This document shows, one piece after another, positions 16,381 through 23,855 of a stretch of 35,234 bases of DNA. Both the position numbers and the translations under genes were made by a program. Origin of the DNA: a virus. Below the pieces are notes generated by a model. It was not told where the DNA came from and made no database searches. It was given only the letters and a program-made list of their open reading frames with translations. The stretch's first letter is position 1, and each line of letters starts with the position of its first letter. The stretch is from the IMG/VR virus record IMGVR_UViG_3300005563_000068, positions 1 through 35,234 of that record; one strand, written 5' to 3'.

Positions 16381-17330
16381 TTCGCCGGCCTCCCGTCGCG
16401 GATGGCGTCACGGTGCACCGGCCACGTATGATTCGAAGCCCACCACAGGCACCGTTCGCGCTCGGCAGCGACCGCCGTAGCGGCGGCGTCAGCGCCAGTC
16501 TGCGCCGTCGTGATGACAGCCTGCTTCAACTCATCGCGCTCCCGTTCGGCGTCGGCGAGCCGCGTCTCTAGGGCGGCAATGTCATAGCGTATGGCTGACC
16601 TAGTACCTTCATCGAACCAGTGGCTCAGGTACTTGTCGATTCTTGCGCTCAAAGGCTTCCGCGGCTCGGCGGGTGCGCCCTGGGCCGGCGCGGGCGGTTG
16701 CTTCGCGGCGTACTCATCCAGTCTCTCGATCAGTTCCGCGGCCGACCGTGGCTTACCGCAGTCGCATGCAGCCCCGCTTCTTTTGTTTGACCTGCACTCA
16801 GGAGCGCACAGCACCTCATTAGCCGCGCTCACAGGTTGCTCGGCGAAATGCGTTCCGCTACGGTGAACAGGCTTCGCCATAGGCGGCTCGACCTTGACGA
16901 TCGCGCCCATCTCTTCGGCGTGGGCAGCGCAGGCGCCATTCCCGCCGTAGTAGACCGCGGCGGCAAAGCACCCCTTCGCGACACAAGAGAGTGGCCCGCC
17001 TAGCACGGATGGAGGGACCACCGTTCTCCACCCCGGCGCCAGCGCGTACCCCGGCGGAATAGGTCCGGCAGCGGCGGGCGTTGTCTCCCGCGCGGCACGG
17101 GGAGACGCGTTGTCCGTCAATGAGGAAGTCATGTTCCCCACGGTGCGCGTGGCCGTTTCCGCCGCTGCCGAAATTTGTGTCGCGCCGCGGATGCGTACGC
17201 CGAGCCTGCACCCTGGACCGTGCGCGCAGTCGCACGCCTCCAGCTTCGCGATTCGGTCGGCTAGGCGGTGAAACGCAAGGATGTTGTCGGTCGAAAGGTG
17301 CCTCTCGGCACCGCACGTCTTGCAGCTCAT
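16377..17330 (-). CDS. Cys-rich N-terminus plus coiled coil, unknown
   Basis: A 317-residue protein from the ATG at 17330, which has GGAGGGG seven bases upstream; a longer frame to 17516 only shadows the neighbouring gene. It starts with MSCKTCGAERH and an ACDCAHGPGC segment that could bind zinc. A long Ala/Pro-rich middle contains further Cys groups (LSCVAKGCFAAAVY, LCAPECRSNKRSGAACDCG). The C-terminus has a coiled coil (IAALETRLADAERERDELK) and a conserved-looking end (RCLWWASNHTWPVHRDAI). No family is recognised. It may be a fusion of several small early proteins. Confidence 0.6.
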   Translation of the reverse strand: MSCKTCGAERHLSTDNILAFHRLADRIAKLEACDCAHGPGCRLGVRIRGATQISAAAETATRTVGNMTSSLTDNASPRAARETTPAAAGPIPPGYALAPGWRTVVPPSVLGGPLSCVAKGCFAAAVYYGGNGACAAHAEEMGAIVKVEPPMAKPVHRSGTHFAEQPVSAANEVLCAPECRSNKRSGAACDCGKPRSAAELIERLDEYAAKQPPAPAQGAPAEPRKPLSARIDKYLSHWFDEGTRSAIRYDIAALETRLADAERERDELKQAVITTAQTGADAAATAVAAERERCLWWASNHTWPVHRDAIRDGRPAK

Positions 17331-17332
17331 GT

Positions 17333-17713
17333 CTATTCCCCTCCGAGCGCCAAGGCGCGCCGGGCGATGTCGTAGATGTCGCGCACGGTCGTGCCTGGGT
17401 GGCCGACGAATCCGCCTATGCGCTTGTCGATATCCTTCAGCGCCTTCCGCAGCGCGACGCTCTCCTCGCACGAGCAGCGCTCGACGGGGCGGGGCTGGCA
17501 GACCTCGTGATGGCACTTCGACCCGTCATTGCGACAGATACAAGTCGCCTCTGGATAGGTGTAGTTGACCGACGGGTGCTCGACGGGGCGCGGGGCCGGG
17601 TTCAGCGAGTGGCCTGCTCGACGGCACGCATCGCTGCACCATCCGACCTCGTATTCGACGTCGCCGCATCCTGGGGTGCACGTCCGCCCCGCCTCGGGCT
17701 TGTCGGCGCTCAT
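17333..17713 (-). CDS. Cys-rich small protein
   Basis: A 126-residue protein with many Cys residues in pairs: CTPGCGDV, WCSDACRRAG, CICRNDGSKCHHEVC and CSCEE. This suggests one or more structural zinc sites. The C-terminal 45 residues are a helical domain (SVALRKALKDIDKRIG, TTVRDIYDIARRALALGG). The WCSDACRRAGH segment resembles FCSDECALAGKH in the gene at 29601, so the two early arms share a motif. The start overlaps the stop of the 77-residue paralogue upstream (ATGA). Function unknown. Confidence 0.6.
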   Translation of the reverse strand: MSADKPEAGRTCTPGCGDVEYEVGWCSDACRRAGHSLNPAPRPVEHPSVNYTYPEATCICRNDGSKCHHEVCQPRPVERCSCEESVALRKALKDIDKRIGGFVGHPGTTVRDIYDIARRALALGGE

Positions 17714-17943
17714 GGAGCCACCGGGAGCTTGCGGATCAGCATGGCGAGGTATGCATTAGCGGCGTCGATTTCCTTCGCCGCCATCTCGCGCATCTCCTCG
17801 CGGGCTCGCTGGGCCAGAAGTTCGAGTCCCGGCAGCGTTCTCTTGCACACGTCGCACTCGTCGCGTTCTGGGCCCGGAGCGCACAGGACGCCGTCGAGCA
17901 GCGCGGACCCATCATCGCCCAGCAGTTCCAGCGCGGTCTTCAT
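17710..17943 (-). CDS. TALELL-family small early protein (copy 1)
   Basis: A 77-residue protein with MKTALELLGDD at the start, a Cys-containing centre (CAPGPERDECDVCKRT), then LELLAQRAREEMREMAAKE and a C-terminus ending in IRKLPVAP. The same plan is found in the genes at 29371 and 30587 on the other strand. All three share TALELL, a central Cys segment, a xxAxRAREE helix and a terminal I-R-x-LP-x-x-P. It is an intracellular helical protein of unknown role; the number of copies suggests a phage-specific family. Confidence 0.65.
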   Translation of the reverse strand: MKTALELLGDDGSALLDGVLCAPGPERDECDVCKRTLPGLELLAQRAREEMREMAAKEIDAANAYLAMLIRKLPVAP

Positions 17944-18281
17944 GGCTGGCCTCGCAGCTTCGCGAGCATGGCAACGGCGCTTCCGGCAATCTCCTCAAGC
18001 GGTCGGTCCCAATAGTCGGGCGCCTTCTCGTGTTCTTCGAAGATTCGCTCAAGCAACGTTATGCACTCGGCGCGCTCCGCTCGCAGCCGCTCGTTTTCTC
18101 CCACGAGGCGCTCTCTATCTGCCTTCCATGCATCGCGGCCCTGCTCGGCGATCTCCAGGTTCTTGCGCAGCCGATCGTTTTCTGCGGCGAGGTCGGTCAC
18201 TCTCGCCGCCGTCAAGCTGCCGCAACAAATTTCGACGAGATTAGCGAGTTGCGCAATCTCCTCCTTGCTCGGCGCGCTCAT
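17940..18281 (-). CDS. Coiled-coil early protein
   Basis: A 113-residue protein read from the ATG at 18281 (MSAPSKEEIAQLANLVEI). Nearly all of it is a coiled coil with heptad Leu and charged residues (VTDLAAENDRLRKNLEIAE, RERLVGENERLRAERAE). It ends with a DRPLEEIAGSAVAMLAKL helix. It probably dimerises. It overlaps both neighbours by a few bases in the leftward operon. The longer open frame upstream is a shadow of the next gene. No function is recognised. Confidence 0.6.
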   Translation of the reverse strand: MSAPSKEEIAQLANLVEICCGSLTAARVTDLAAENDRLRKNLEIAEQGRDAWKADRERLVGENERLRAERAECITLLERIFEEHEKAPDYWDRPLEEIAGSAVAMLAKLRGQP

Positions 18282-18547
18282 GGCAGCACTTCGACGTGCG
18301 ACAGGCAAACACCGCCGGTCCTGCCGACGACCTTTACGATCACGGAGCCATCTCCGATCATCCACGCCTCCGATCGCGTCGTCGTATCTTGAGGAGGGAT
18401 GCCGTCGACCGGGGGATAGACCGGCCAGTACCTGACCTTTGTCCCGATCGGATTCGCGGCGTTCCACGACTCGGCGGTATGAGCGCCGCTGAGCTGGCGT
18501 CGCCGCGCGTTTCGTTTCCTGTCCATGCTCTTCCCGACGTACGGCAT
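18278..18547 (-). CDS. Small basic/beta protein, unknown
   Basis: An 89-residue protein from the ATG at 18547, with GGGAGGGAAGTG as ribosome site. The N-terminus is basic (KSMDRKRNARRRQLSGA). The rest looks like a small beta-barrel (GTKVRYWPVYPPVDG, SEAWMIGDGSVIVKVVGRTG, VCLSHVEVLP), reminiscent of SH3-like or PepSY-sized adaptor folds. This is an impression from strand pattern only. It overlaps its upstream and downstream neighbours in the leftward operon. Confidence 0.6.
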   Translation of the reverse strand: MPYVGKSMDRKRNARRRQLSGAHTAESWNAANPIGTKVRYWPVYPPVDGIPPQDTTTRSEAWMIGDGSVIVKVVGRTGGVCLSHVEVLP

Positions 18548-18663
18548 CACTTCCCTCCCATCAGCCAGACGGCCAGGTCCAACGGCCCGGCCAGCAGTCC
18601 CCACGCGCCGCACACGATGACGGCGAGCCCCAGCGGGCGAATGCGGGTGAAGGTCATCGTCAT
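18547..18663 (-). CDS. 38-residue single-span membrane protein
   Basis: A 38-residue ORF from ATG 18663, preceded by a G-rich site (CTCGGGGGC). The product has a basic N-terminus (MTMTFTRIRPLG) and a hydrophobic stretch (LAVIVCGAWGLLAGPLDLAVWLM) able to span a membrane once. It shares bases with the stop of the gene before it and the start of the gene after it, which supports translation within the operon. Function unknown. Confidence 0.5.
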   Translation of the reverse strand: MTMTFTRIRPLGLAVIVCGAWGLLAGPLDLAVWLMGGK

Positions 18664-19313
18664 GCCCCCGAGGGTTCGTTGTCGCACGTCGATGGGTACC
18701 GCCGCGACGCCCGCTCGCAGGCAATCTCGGTGGCCGTCTTGTGGCGCGCTTCCATGTGCAGGCCGGTCGCGACGCCGGCTTGCTCCTTCGCCCAGCCGTC
18801 GTAGTAGCCGAAGCCTTCGCGACAGCCCGAGGTGTCGTTGTCGAGGTACTCGCCCACCGCCCGCACCTCCCGCTTCGGCCGCTCCGTGCAGTAGCAGACC
18901 GAATCTCCCGACAGGTCGCGCAGGTTCATGCGGGCGCAGGGGCATGAACAGGTGGCAGCGGCGGGCGTCGAGGCGCCAACCTCAGCTTTCGCGCTCGCGG
19001 TTTCCGCCGGTGAAAGAGCGGCCCGCCCACGCTCGGCGGTCGTTTCCGCCGCTGCCAGAGACTCGTAAACACCCATCGACTCGGCGCAGGCGAGGCAGGC
19101 GCCGGGGTTGCCCCCGTTCTGGCCGCGCTTTCCATGCGACGCCAGCACGCCGTCGCCGAGGTGTACGTGAGATGTGCAGCGCCAGCGACCATCTACCGTC
19201 TTCCACTCAACAGGTTGCACGCCGATGCTGTCGAACTTGACCCATCCCGTAGCCAACCGTCGCTCCACCTTCCGCACCTGCTGTTTCGCGGCGTCGATCG
19301 AATTCTCGTTCAT
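18660..19313 (-). CDS. First gene of the leftward operon, Cys-rich unknown protein
   Basis: A 217-residue protein. The ATG at 19313 is chosen for its ribosome site (AAGGAAAGGAACGCC) and because the frame further upstream only overlaps the divergent regulator gene. It begins with a helical segment (AAKQQVRKVERRLATGWV), then DGRWRCTSHVHLGDGV and GACLACAESMG. An Ala/Glu-rich linker is followed by a Cys cluster (ATCSCPCARMN, SVCYCTE) and a C-terminal region with CREGFGYYDGWAKEQ. Several metal-binding sites are likely. It is divergent from the regulator at 19345, with only 31 bases between the starts. Confidence 0.6.
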   Translation of the reverse strand: MNENSIDAAKQQVRKVERRLATGWVKFDSIGVQPVEWKTVDGRWRCTSHVHLGDGVLASHGKRGQNGGNPGACLACAESMGVYESLAAAETTAERGRAALSPAETASAKAEVGASTPAAATCSCPCARMNLRDLSGDSVCYCTERPKREVRAVGEYLDNDTSGCREGFGYYDGWAKEQAGVATGLHMEARHKTATEIACERASRRYPSTCDNEPSGA

Positions 19314-19344
19314 GGCGTTCCTTTCCTTCTGATACGTTTGGCCC

Positions 19345-19815
19345 GTGAGCGACCCGAAGCAGCCCGAGACGATGACGCCGAACCAATTGCGCGCCCTGGC
19401 CGACAGGTTCGAGCGAGAAGCCGCCGCGCTGACTGCCCGCGCGAAGCAGCTCCGAGGGGCGGCCGACACGATCGAGGCGATTCGGGCGATGGGGCCATTG
19501 ACAACCGACACAGACTCTACAACACTACAGGGTGTGAACGCAAACACTTCTTCGAAGCTCGCGCGCGGAATGTCGCGGTCCCGCACGAAACGGCACCCCT
19601 TCGTGAAGGCGCTATATGAGAAGAAGCGCATCACCGTCACCGAGTGGGCCAAGAGGCACGGCCTTAAGCCCGGAACCGTCGCGTCATGGACGGTAAAGCC
19701 AGGGGAGGGTGGGGCGCGTCGCATCCCGCGGGAGTACGCCGACAAGATCCAAGAGGAGCTTGGTGTGCCGGCGACCCTGGAGACCTGGAAGAGCGGCATC
19801 ATCGAGCCGGAGTGA
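19345..19815 (+). CDS. Helix-turn-helix regulator, candidate lysogeny switch protein
   Basis: A 156-residue protein. The N-terminal 50 residues form a charged helix (LRALADRFEREAAALTARAK). After a Ser/Thr linker, residues 96-115 (ITVTEWAKRHGLKPGTVASW) read as a helix-turn-helix of the Cro/CI/XRE kind, followed by a basic segment and PREYADKIQEELGVP. It stands head to head with the leftward operon, the usual site of a phage switch regulator. No ribosome site precedes GTG 19345; ATG 19372 is an alternative start. The DNA-binding part is C-terminal, unlike classic CI. Confidence 0.65.
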   Translation: MSDPKQPETMTPNQLRALADRFEREAAALTARAKQLRGAADTIEAIRAMGPLTTDTDSTTLQGVNANTSSKLARGMSRSRTKRHPFVKALYEKKRITVTEWAKRHGLKPGTVASWTVKPGEGGARRIPREYADKIQEELGVPATLETWKSGIIEPE

Positions 19816-19844
19816 GAATCTCCGACGGCGATGCTGATTTAGTA

Positions 19845-19873
19845 TTGACCCGTCCGTAGAGTGTGCGTAGAGT
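19845..19873 (+). promoter_or_regulatory. Sigma70-like promoter, possibly giving a leaderless mRNA
   Basis: TTGACC at 19845-19850 and TAGAGT at 19868-19873 are separated by 17 bases. The ATG of the next gene starts 7 bases after the -10 box, about where transcription would begin, and no ribosome site lies between. The octamer CGTAGAGT occurs nearly twice within 15 bases here. Confidence 0.55.
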
Positions 19874-19880
19874 GAATGTC

Positions 19881-20078
19881 ATGACGACGACGAAATGCGA
19901 CTGCGGCCATCAGCTTTCAGCCCACGGAGACATGGAGGCGACGAGATGCGACGACGCATCGTGTACGCGCGTCGGCTGCGACTGCGTCGAGTTCCAGGCT
20001 GCGCCTGTCTGCTCGCACTGCGGAAACGCGCACGACCCGGACATCAGCTCCGCCATCGCGGAGGAAGCCACATGGTGA
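19881..20078 (+). CDS. Cys/His-rich zinc-binding microprotein
   Basis: A 65-residue protein with 9 Cys and several His: CDCGHQLSAHGDMEATRC, then CTRVGCDCVEF, then CSHCGNAHD. The CxCGHxxxxH-x(n)-C pattern with a CxCxxF partner is common in small phage zinc proteins of unknown role. ATG 19881 is preferred to GTG 19863 because the latter lies inside the -10 region of the promoter. It is the first gene of the rightward early operon. Confidence 0.65.
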   Translation: MTTTKCDCGHQLSAHGDMEATRCDDASCTRVGCDCVEFQAAPVCSHCGNAHDPDISSAIAEEATW

Positions 20079-20221
20079 CCCGTCTCGCACCGCTGCGGCC
20101 CGAGCCCGAACCTATCTCGGTGCTGATCGCCTCCATCGTCAGATTCGAGTCAGCGCCCGTCGACGAGTTCGAGGCGCCTACCAAGGTTGAGCGGCCGTGC
20201 GCCGCGGAAGGGATGGAGTGA
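20072..20221 (+). CDS. 49-residue early protein
   Basis: ATG at 20072 has GGAGG at 20060-20064, seven bases upstream, and overlaps the end of the zinc protein gene. The product starts with MVTRLAPLRPEPEPISVLIA, is Pro/Glu-rich and has no Cys until its end. No known family. A longer frame runs upstream but is a shadow of the previous gene. Confidence 0.5.
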   Translation: MVTRLAPLRPEPEPISVLIASIVRFESAPVDEFEAPTKVERPCAAEGME

Positions 20222-20225
20222 ATCA

Positions 20226-20432
20226 ATGGATCGCCATGAATGCATGCTGTGCGGGAGAGACTACTACTCGCACCACGACTTCGCGGAACGAGCGAATGGC
20301 TGCGTGTGCGATGAGTGGGAGGGCGCCGATGAGTACCTGCCTACCTGCAAGGCGTTCGACGCGAACAAGATCGGCGATGGCAGGTGCGGCAGGTGCGAGC
20401 ACGAAAAAGCGTGCCACAAGGAGGCGGCCTAA
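20226..20432 (+). CDS. Cys-rich zinc-binding microprotein
   Basis: A 68-residue protein with paired Cys: ECMLCGRDYYSHHD, GCVCDEWEG and GRCGRCEHEKACHKE. At least one, perhaps two, zinc sites are expected. GGAG lies 8 bases before the ATG. Together with the product of 19881 it makes a pair of small zinc proteins at the start of the early operon; such proteins often bind host factors, but that is inference here. Confidence 0.6.
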   Translation: MDRHECMLCGRDYYSHHDFAERANGCVCDEWEGADEYLPTCKAFDANKIGDGRCGRCEHEKACHKEAA

Positions 20433-20563
20433 TGCGCTCCTACGTTCGCCTCATCGGTTCCTGGCTCGGCGTCGACAACCGTACCGCCGTCCAACTGCTC
20501 ACCGCCGACGAGGTCGAGTGCCTGCTCGTCGAGGCGATGTGCCGAAAGGCGGTGTGGTCGTGA
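20432..20563 (+). CDS. 43-residue early protein
   Basis: ATG at 20432 shares a base with the upstream TAA and has AAGGAGG about 8 bases upstream. The product begins MRSYVRLIGSWLGVDNRTA and continues as a helix with LLTADEVECLLVEAM. There is no recognised family. The stop overlaps the ATG of the next gene, so it is part of the coupled series. Confidence 0.55.
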   Translation: MRSYVRLIGSWLGVDNRTAVQLLTADEVECLLVEAMCRKAVWS

Positions 20564-20964
20564 TGCCTGGGTGCGGAGCGCCGATGCCGCCATGGTCGTG
20601 CGGCGAGCTGATGCCCTCGGGCGTGCGGGCCATGTGCGATGCCTGCGACGTCGACGAGCGGCTAGAGGAGGTGGCACGAAAGGCAATCGCGGAACTGGAC
20701 CTGACCGGCGCATTCCAAGCAGACAAGGGCGACAGCCTAACCATCCGCGCCGACGGCTCAGGTACGTACGAGTTCTCCGACGGTCGCAAGGTCGAGTACC
20801 CGGCGCACCAGCCGCCGCGCACGTTCGGCCTGCACGTCTACAAGCACGACGGCTACTGGACGATCGAGCGGCTGCGCGACGGCGAGCTTATCGAGAGCTT
20901 CGTCCGCGTGGCCACGATTGCGGACGCGCTGGACCGGATCGGCGACTGGATGCGTGCGGTATGA
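20563..20964 (+). CDS. Unknown early protein with Cys-rich start
   Basis: A 133-residue protein from ATG 20563, which overlaps the previous TGA. The first 30 residues contain four Cys (MPGCGAPMPPWSCGEL, MCDACDVDE). The rest reads as beta strands (SLTIRADGSGTYEFSDGRKV, FGLHVYKHDGYWTIERL) followed by a helix (ATIADALDRIGDWM). Third-position G/C is high, supporting coding. No domain is recognised. It is translationally coupled to both neighbours. Confidence 0.6.
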   Translation: MPGCGAPMPPWSCGELMPSGVRAMCDACDVDERLEEVARKAIAELDLTGAFQADKGDSLTIRADGSGTYEFSDGRKVEYPAHQPPRTFGLHVYKHDGYWTIERLRDGELIESFVRVATIADALDRIGDWMRAV

Positions 20965-21185
20965 TCATCATGGACCTTACCGACGAGGACAAGCGGCAGC
21001 TCGACGTCTTGCAGGGACGCGACAAGGACCCGGACGGAATCGCGCAGCACTACCGCGTGTGCGGAGCGGCTGGGTACTTCGCGCGGCGGGCGCTTCAGTA
21101 CGTGCGCGTCGCTGGGCATCCGCCCGCAGCGCTGGTGCGGGCACTGGAAGACTACGCACTCGAATGCGGCAACACGGGGGACTGA
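20961..21185 (+). CDS. 74-residue helical early protein
   Basis: ATG at 20961 overlaps the upstream stop (ATGA). The product is helical and amphipathic: LTDEDKRQLDVLQGRDKDPD, QHYRVCGAAGYFARRALQYV and ALVRALEDYALECG. It precedes the recombination genes in the same operon. A second in-frame ATG lies 9 bases on. No family is recognised. Confidence 0.6.
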   Translation: MIIMDLTDEDKRQLDVLQGRDKDPDGIAQHYRVCGAAGYFARRALQYVRVAGHPPAALVRALEDYALECGNTGD

Positions 21186-21187
21186 AC

Positions 21188-22285
21188 ATGACCACATCGC
21201 TTGTACCTGCTCCATCTCCGATGCCGGACGCGGCGACCGTGCAGGAAGTGCTTCTTAGCGGCAACATCGCCAGACTCAGCCCGGCAGAGAAGATTTCGTA
21301 CTACAACCGCGTCTGTGAGTCGCTGGGCCTGAATCCTCTGACCAAGCCGTTCGAGTTCCTAACGCTCAACGGGAAGCAGGTCTTCTACGCCCTCAAGAGC
21401 TGCACGGAGCAGCTCCGCCAGATTCACGGCATATCGCTGTCCATCGTGTCTCGCGAGGTCGTCGAGGGCTGTTACATCGTCACGGCTCGAGCCGAGACAC
21501 GCACCGGCCGCACCGACGAGTCTATCGGTTCTGTGCCCATTGAGGGCCTCAAGGGCGAGCCGCGGTCCAATGCGATGATGAAGGCCGAGACGAAGGCCAA
21601 GCGCCGCGTGACGCTTTCGGCGTGCGGCCTCGGCATGCTCGATGAGACCGAGGTGGAATCGGTCGCGCCGTCGACGAAGGGCCAGCGTCAGGACAGGGTG
21701 GTCGCGGCGGTGGCTGAACCTGCGGCGCCCCCGCCCGACGCGACCCTCGAAGCTGACCTACAGGCATCTGTCGAGGCCGGCATGGTCGAGGTCATCGACG
21801 CGAAGTCGGGCGAAGTCACCAAGAAACCAAAGGTGACCAAGCAGCAGCTCTCGATGATCCACGTCCTGAAGAAGGAAGGTCGCTACACGGACCAGCAGTG
21901 GCAGGAGATGCTCAAGGCTGCCTATGGCACGGAGTCGTCAGCCAACATCACGAAGGACCAGGCGACGCACCTCATCGAGAAGCTGCAGCGCAAGATGCAG
22001 GCGGCTAGCGACCCGTTCATGGCCGAGTTGGTTCAGGACGTCGTCTCCGCGCCGAAGAGCGAGCCAGAGGCGAGCCCGCCCGGACTCATCACCTTCGCCT
22101 CTCCGGAGCAGGTTGCCGAGATCGGCGAAGAGCTGAAGCGCCTGCGCTGGCAGAAGGAGCGGACCGTCATGTACCTCCAGTCGACGTACAAGGCGAGCTC
22201 CATTGGCGCCTTGCAACTTCACCAGGCGACGGACTTCCTAGCGATGCTGATGCACCAACCTGACCCTGTACGAGGAGACAAGTAG
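21188..22285 (+). CDS. RecT/Red-beta-like single-strand annealing protein
   Basis: A 365-residue protein from ATG 21188. Residues 36-160 match the RecT/Red-beta plan: YYNRVCESLGLNPLTKPFEF, a GKQVFYALKSCTEQLRQIHG strand-helix, a strand-rich core ending with GRTDESIGSVP, and MKAETKAKRRVTLSACGLGM then LDETEVE. Such proteins anneal complementary single strands during phage recombination and replication. Residues 217-268 and 305-356 look like two copies of a helical repeat. The next gene encodes an OB-fold protein, a common pairing. The family assignment is by motif memory. Confidence 0.72.
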   Translation: MTTSLVPAPSPMPDAATVQEVLLSGNIARLSPAEKISYYNRVCESLGLNPLTKPFEFLTLNGKQVFYALKSCTEQLRQIHGISLSIVSREVVEGCYIVTARAETRTGRTDESIGSVPIEGLKGEPRSNAMMKAETKAKRRVTLSACGLGMLDETEVESVAPSTKGQRQDRVVAAVAEPAAPPPDATLEADLQASVEAGMVEVIDAKSGEVTKKPKVTKQQLSMIHVLKKEGRYTDQQWQEMLKAAYGTESSANITKDQATHLIEKLQRKMQAASDPFMAELVQDVVSAPKSEPEASPPGLITFASPEQVAEIGEELKRLRWQKERTVMYLQSTYKASSIGALQLHQATDFLAMLMHQPDPVRGDK

Positions 22286-22630
22286 ATGGACCACGGAACC
22301 GGATTCAGAGTCGTCGGCATCGTCGAGCGCGTCTTTGCCGCGCAGTCTGGCAAGTTCGCCAAGGTCACCGTCTCGACGACGGACGGGAAGGGCAAGCCGC
22401 TCAAGGTCGACGTGGTCGCATTCTCCGAGACGTTCGGCCAGCTCGCTAGCCTCGGCCAGGGCGAAGAAGTCCAGATCACTGGCAACATCGCCATGGAGAA
22501 GCTGACCGACAAGCAGCGTAACGAGATCAAGGTCGACGGCTACGCGAAATGGTCGCCGATGCTCGTGGCGAAGACCGCCAAGGTGGAGCGGCCGGCAGCG
22601 GCAGACCATTCGAACGATCCGGGTTGGTGA
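22286..22630 (+). CDS. SSB-like OB-fold protein
   Basis: A 114-residue protein whose ATG follows the TAG directly. Strand pattern and residues fit a small OB-fold: FRVVGIVERVF, KFAKVTVSTTDGKGKPLKVD, VVAFSETFGQLASLGQGEEV, and QITGNIAMEKL. The C-terminus ends with DHSNDPGW rather than the DDDIPF tail of cellular SSB. It probably binds single-stranded DNA alongside the annealing protein encoded just upstream. The ribosome site is GAGGAGAC. Confidence 0.7.
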   Translation: MDHGTGFRVVGIVERVFAAQSGKFAKVTVSTTDGKGKPLKVDVVAFSETFGQLASLGQGEEVQITGNIAMEKLTDKQRNEIKVDGYAKWSPMLVAKTAKVERPAAADHSNDPGW

Positions 22631-22803
22631 TGGCCGACGGTACCGGCGAAGGCCACTTCAAGACGGTCGCCGAGTTACGAGCGGCCGTTGCCGACCACGA
22701 GAAGCGCATCAAGGCGGTGGAGATCGACGTGCTCGAGATAGCTGACCGCGTGTTCGGCGGGCGACGTGTGAAGCGACCGCGGCGCCGTAACCCGAAGCGG
22801 TGA
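22630..22803 (+). CDS. 57-residue basic-tail helical protein
   Basis: ATG at 22630 overlaps the preceding TGA. A coiled-coil-like helix (TVAELRAAVADHEKRIKAVE, IDVLEIADRVF) ends in a strongly basic tail (GGRRVKRPRRRNPKR) likely to touch nucleic acid. It is the last gene before the integrase region. No family is recognised. Confidence 0.55.
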   Translation: MADGTGEGHFKTVAELRAAVADHEKRIKAVEIDVLEIADRVFGGRRVKRPRRRNPKR

Positions 22804-22985
22804 TGAAACTACGCGGCCCTGACTGAGCGGTCGCTTCCGTCCGAACTGCCCGAAAAGGGCCTGAAAGTCATATCGCAACGTCACGGCACGGACTGTGCTG
22901 ATGGCGTTTTGCGCCGTCGTCATGACGCATAATTACAACTACTTTTCACCAAAATGCACGACTTGCACTCACACGGAGGCACTAG
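22804..22985 (+). promoter_or_regulatory. Gene-free leader of the integrase gene
   Basis: 182 bases between the early operon and the integrase, more AT-rich than the surroundings in its second half. It holds CATAAT at 22928-22933 (5 of 6 to the -10 consensus), directly preceded by the perfect palindrome CGTCATGACG (22918-22927). No good -35 is seen. GGAGG at 22975-22979 is the integrase ribosome site. A GCCC/GGGC hairpin near 22850 has no T-run and is not called a terminator. Confidence 0.45.
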
Positions 22986-23855
22986 GTGCTACAGCTCGAA
23001 CTGAGGGGAGTTTCGACAGCTGGTACGCTGAGACACGCGCTCGATCATCTTCTCGCGAACGCGTTGGAATGCCGGCCGTGGACGCGCAGGATGCACGACG
23101 TTCACCGGAGGTACCTGCTGGAATGGTTCGGTGACCGGCAGCTCGACTCGATCGGGTACCCGCTGATCCAGCGGTACTATCTAGAAGAGCAACGGCGAGG
23201 GATGGCACGCGAGACCATCAGGAAGCGCCTCTCGACGCTGCACATGGCTCTCGCCGAGGCCGTTCGGCAGGGCTGGATCGAAAAGGTCCCACCCTGGGTT
23301 GTGATTAAGACGGACAGCCGCCCGAAGGACGCTTTCTGGACGCTGGTGCAGTGGGAGGCGGCGCACCTCGCGTGTGACGATGAAGACCTGCGAACCTGGA
23401 TCGCCTGCGGCTGGTGGACCGGCATGCACACGTCCGACCTCAACCGCTTCCGGTGGACTGACGTCGACCTCGTGAAGAAGACCTGGGTCAGGAGGAACAC
23501 AAAGACCGGCATCGCCCCGGTGACCCTCCCGATGCCAGATCGGCTTTGGCGGGTCCTCTCCGAGCGCCAGGAAGCGATTCAGCCGCACCCGAGGGACCTG
23601 GTGGCCGGCCGCAACATGGGGCACCCGAATAGGCCAATGCGTGCCGTCTGCCATCGGGCTGACGTGCCGCTCATCTCTCCGATCGGTCTGCGGCACTCGT
23701 GCGAGACGTTCCTAGAAGAACGGGGAACGACCGAGCTCTTCCAGATGACGTGGATGGGCCTGAAGAGTCCCGCTATGCTCAAGAAGGTCTATCGGCACAT
23801 CACGCCACCGACCATCGACGGTGGCGTTGCGGCGCTGAACGCGTCCGTGGAATGA
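22986..23855 (+). CDS. int: Tyrosine recombinase (integrase) with unusual active site
   Basis: A 289-residue phage integrase with GTG start and GGAGG six bases upstream. Residues 10-100 are the SAM-like core-binding domain (LDSIGYPLIQRYYLEEQ, IRKRLSTLHMALAEAVRQGW). The catalytic domain follows, with TGMHTSDLNRFRWTDVDL, TKTG (Lys173), IGLRHSCETFLEERG (Arg236) and LKKVYRHI (Tyr269). By position His148 replaces the first Arg, Ile233 the His of HxxR, and Leu259 the next His/Trp, so three of six catalytic positions differ. It is adjacent to a tRNA-fragment attachment site. Expected role: insertion into a host tRNA-Phe gene. Confidence 0.82.
   Translation: MLQLELRGVSTAGTLRHALDHLLANALECRPWTRRMHDVHRRYLLEWFGDRQLDSIGYPLIQRYYLEEQRRGMARETIRKRLSTLHMALAEAVRQGWIEKVPPWVVIKTDSRPKDAFWTLVQWEAAHLACDDEDLRTWIACGWWTGMHTSDLNRFRWTDVDLVKKTWVRRNTKTGIAPVTLPMPDRLWRVLSERQEAIQPHPRDLVAGRNMGHPNRPMRAVCHRADVPLISPIGLRHSCETFLEERGTTELFQMTWMGLKSPAMLKKVYRHITPPTIDGGVAALNASVE

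Noticed and set aside
17081-18244. 387-residue plus-strand ORF
   Set aside because: It runs antisense through several coupled leftward genes and has Arg/Ser/Ala composition typical of shadows.
22848-22862. Rho-independent terminator before the integrase
   Set aside because: The stem is only four base pairs and is not followed by a T-run.
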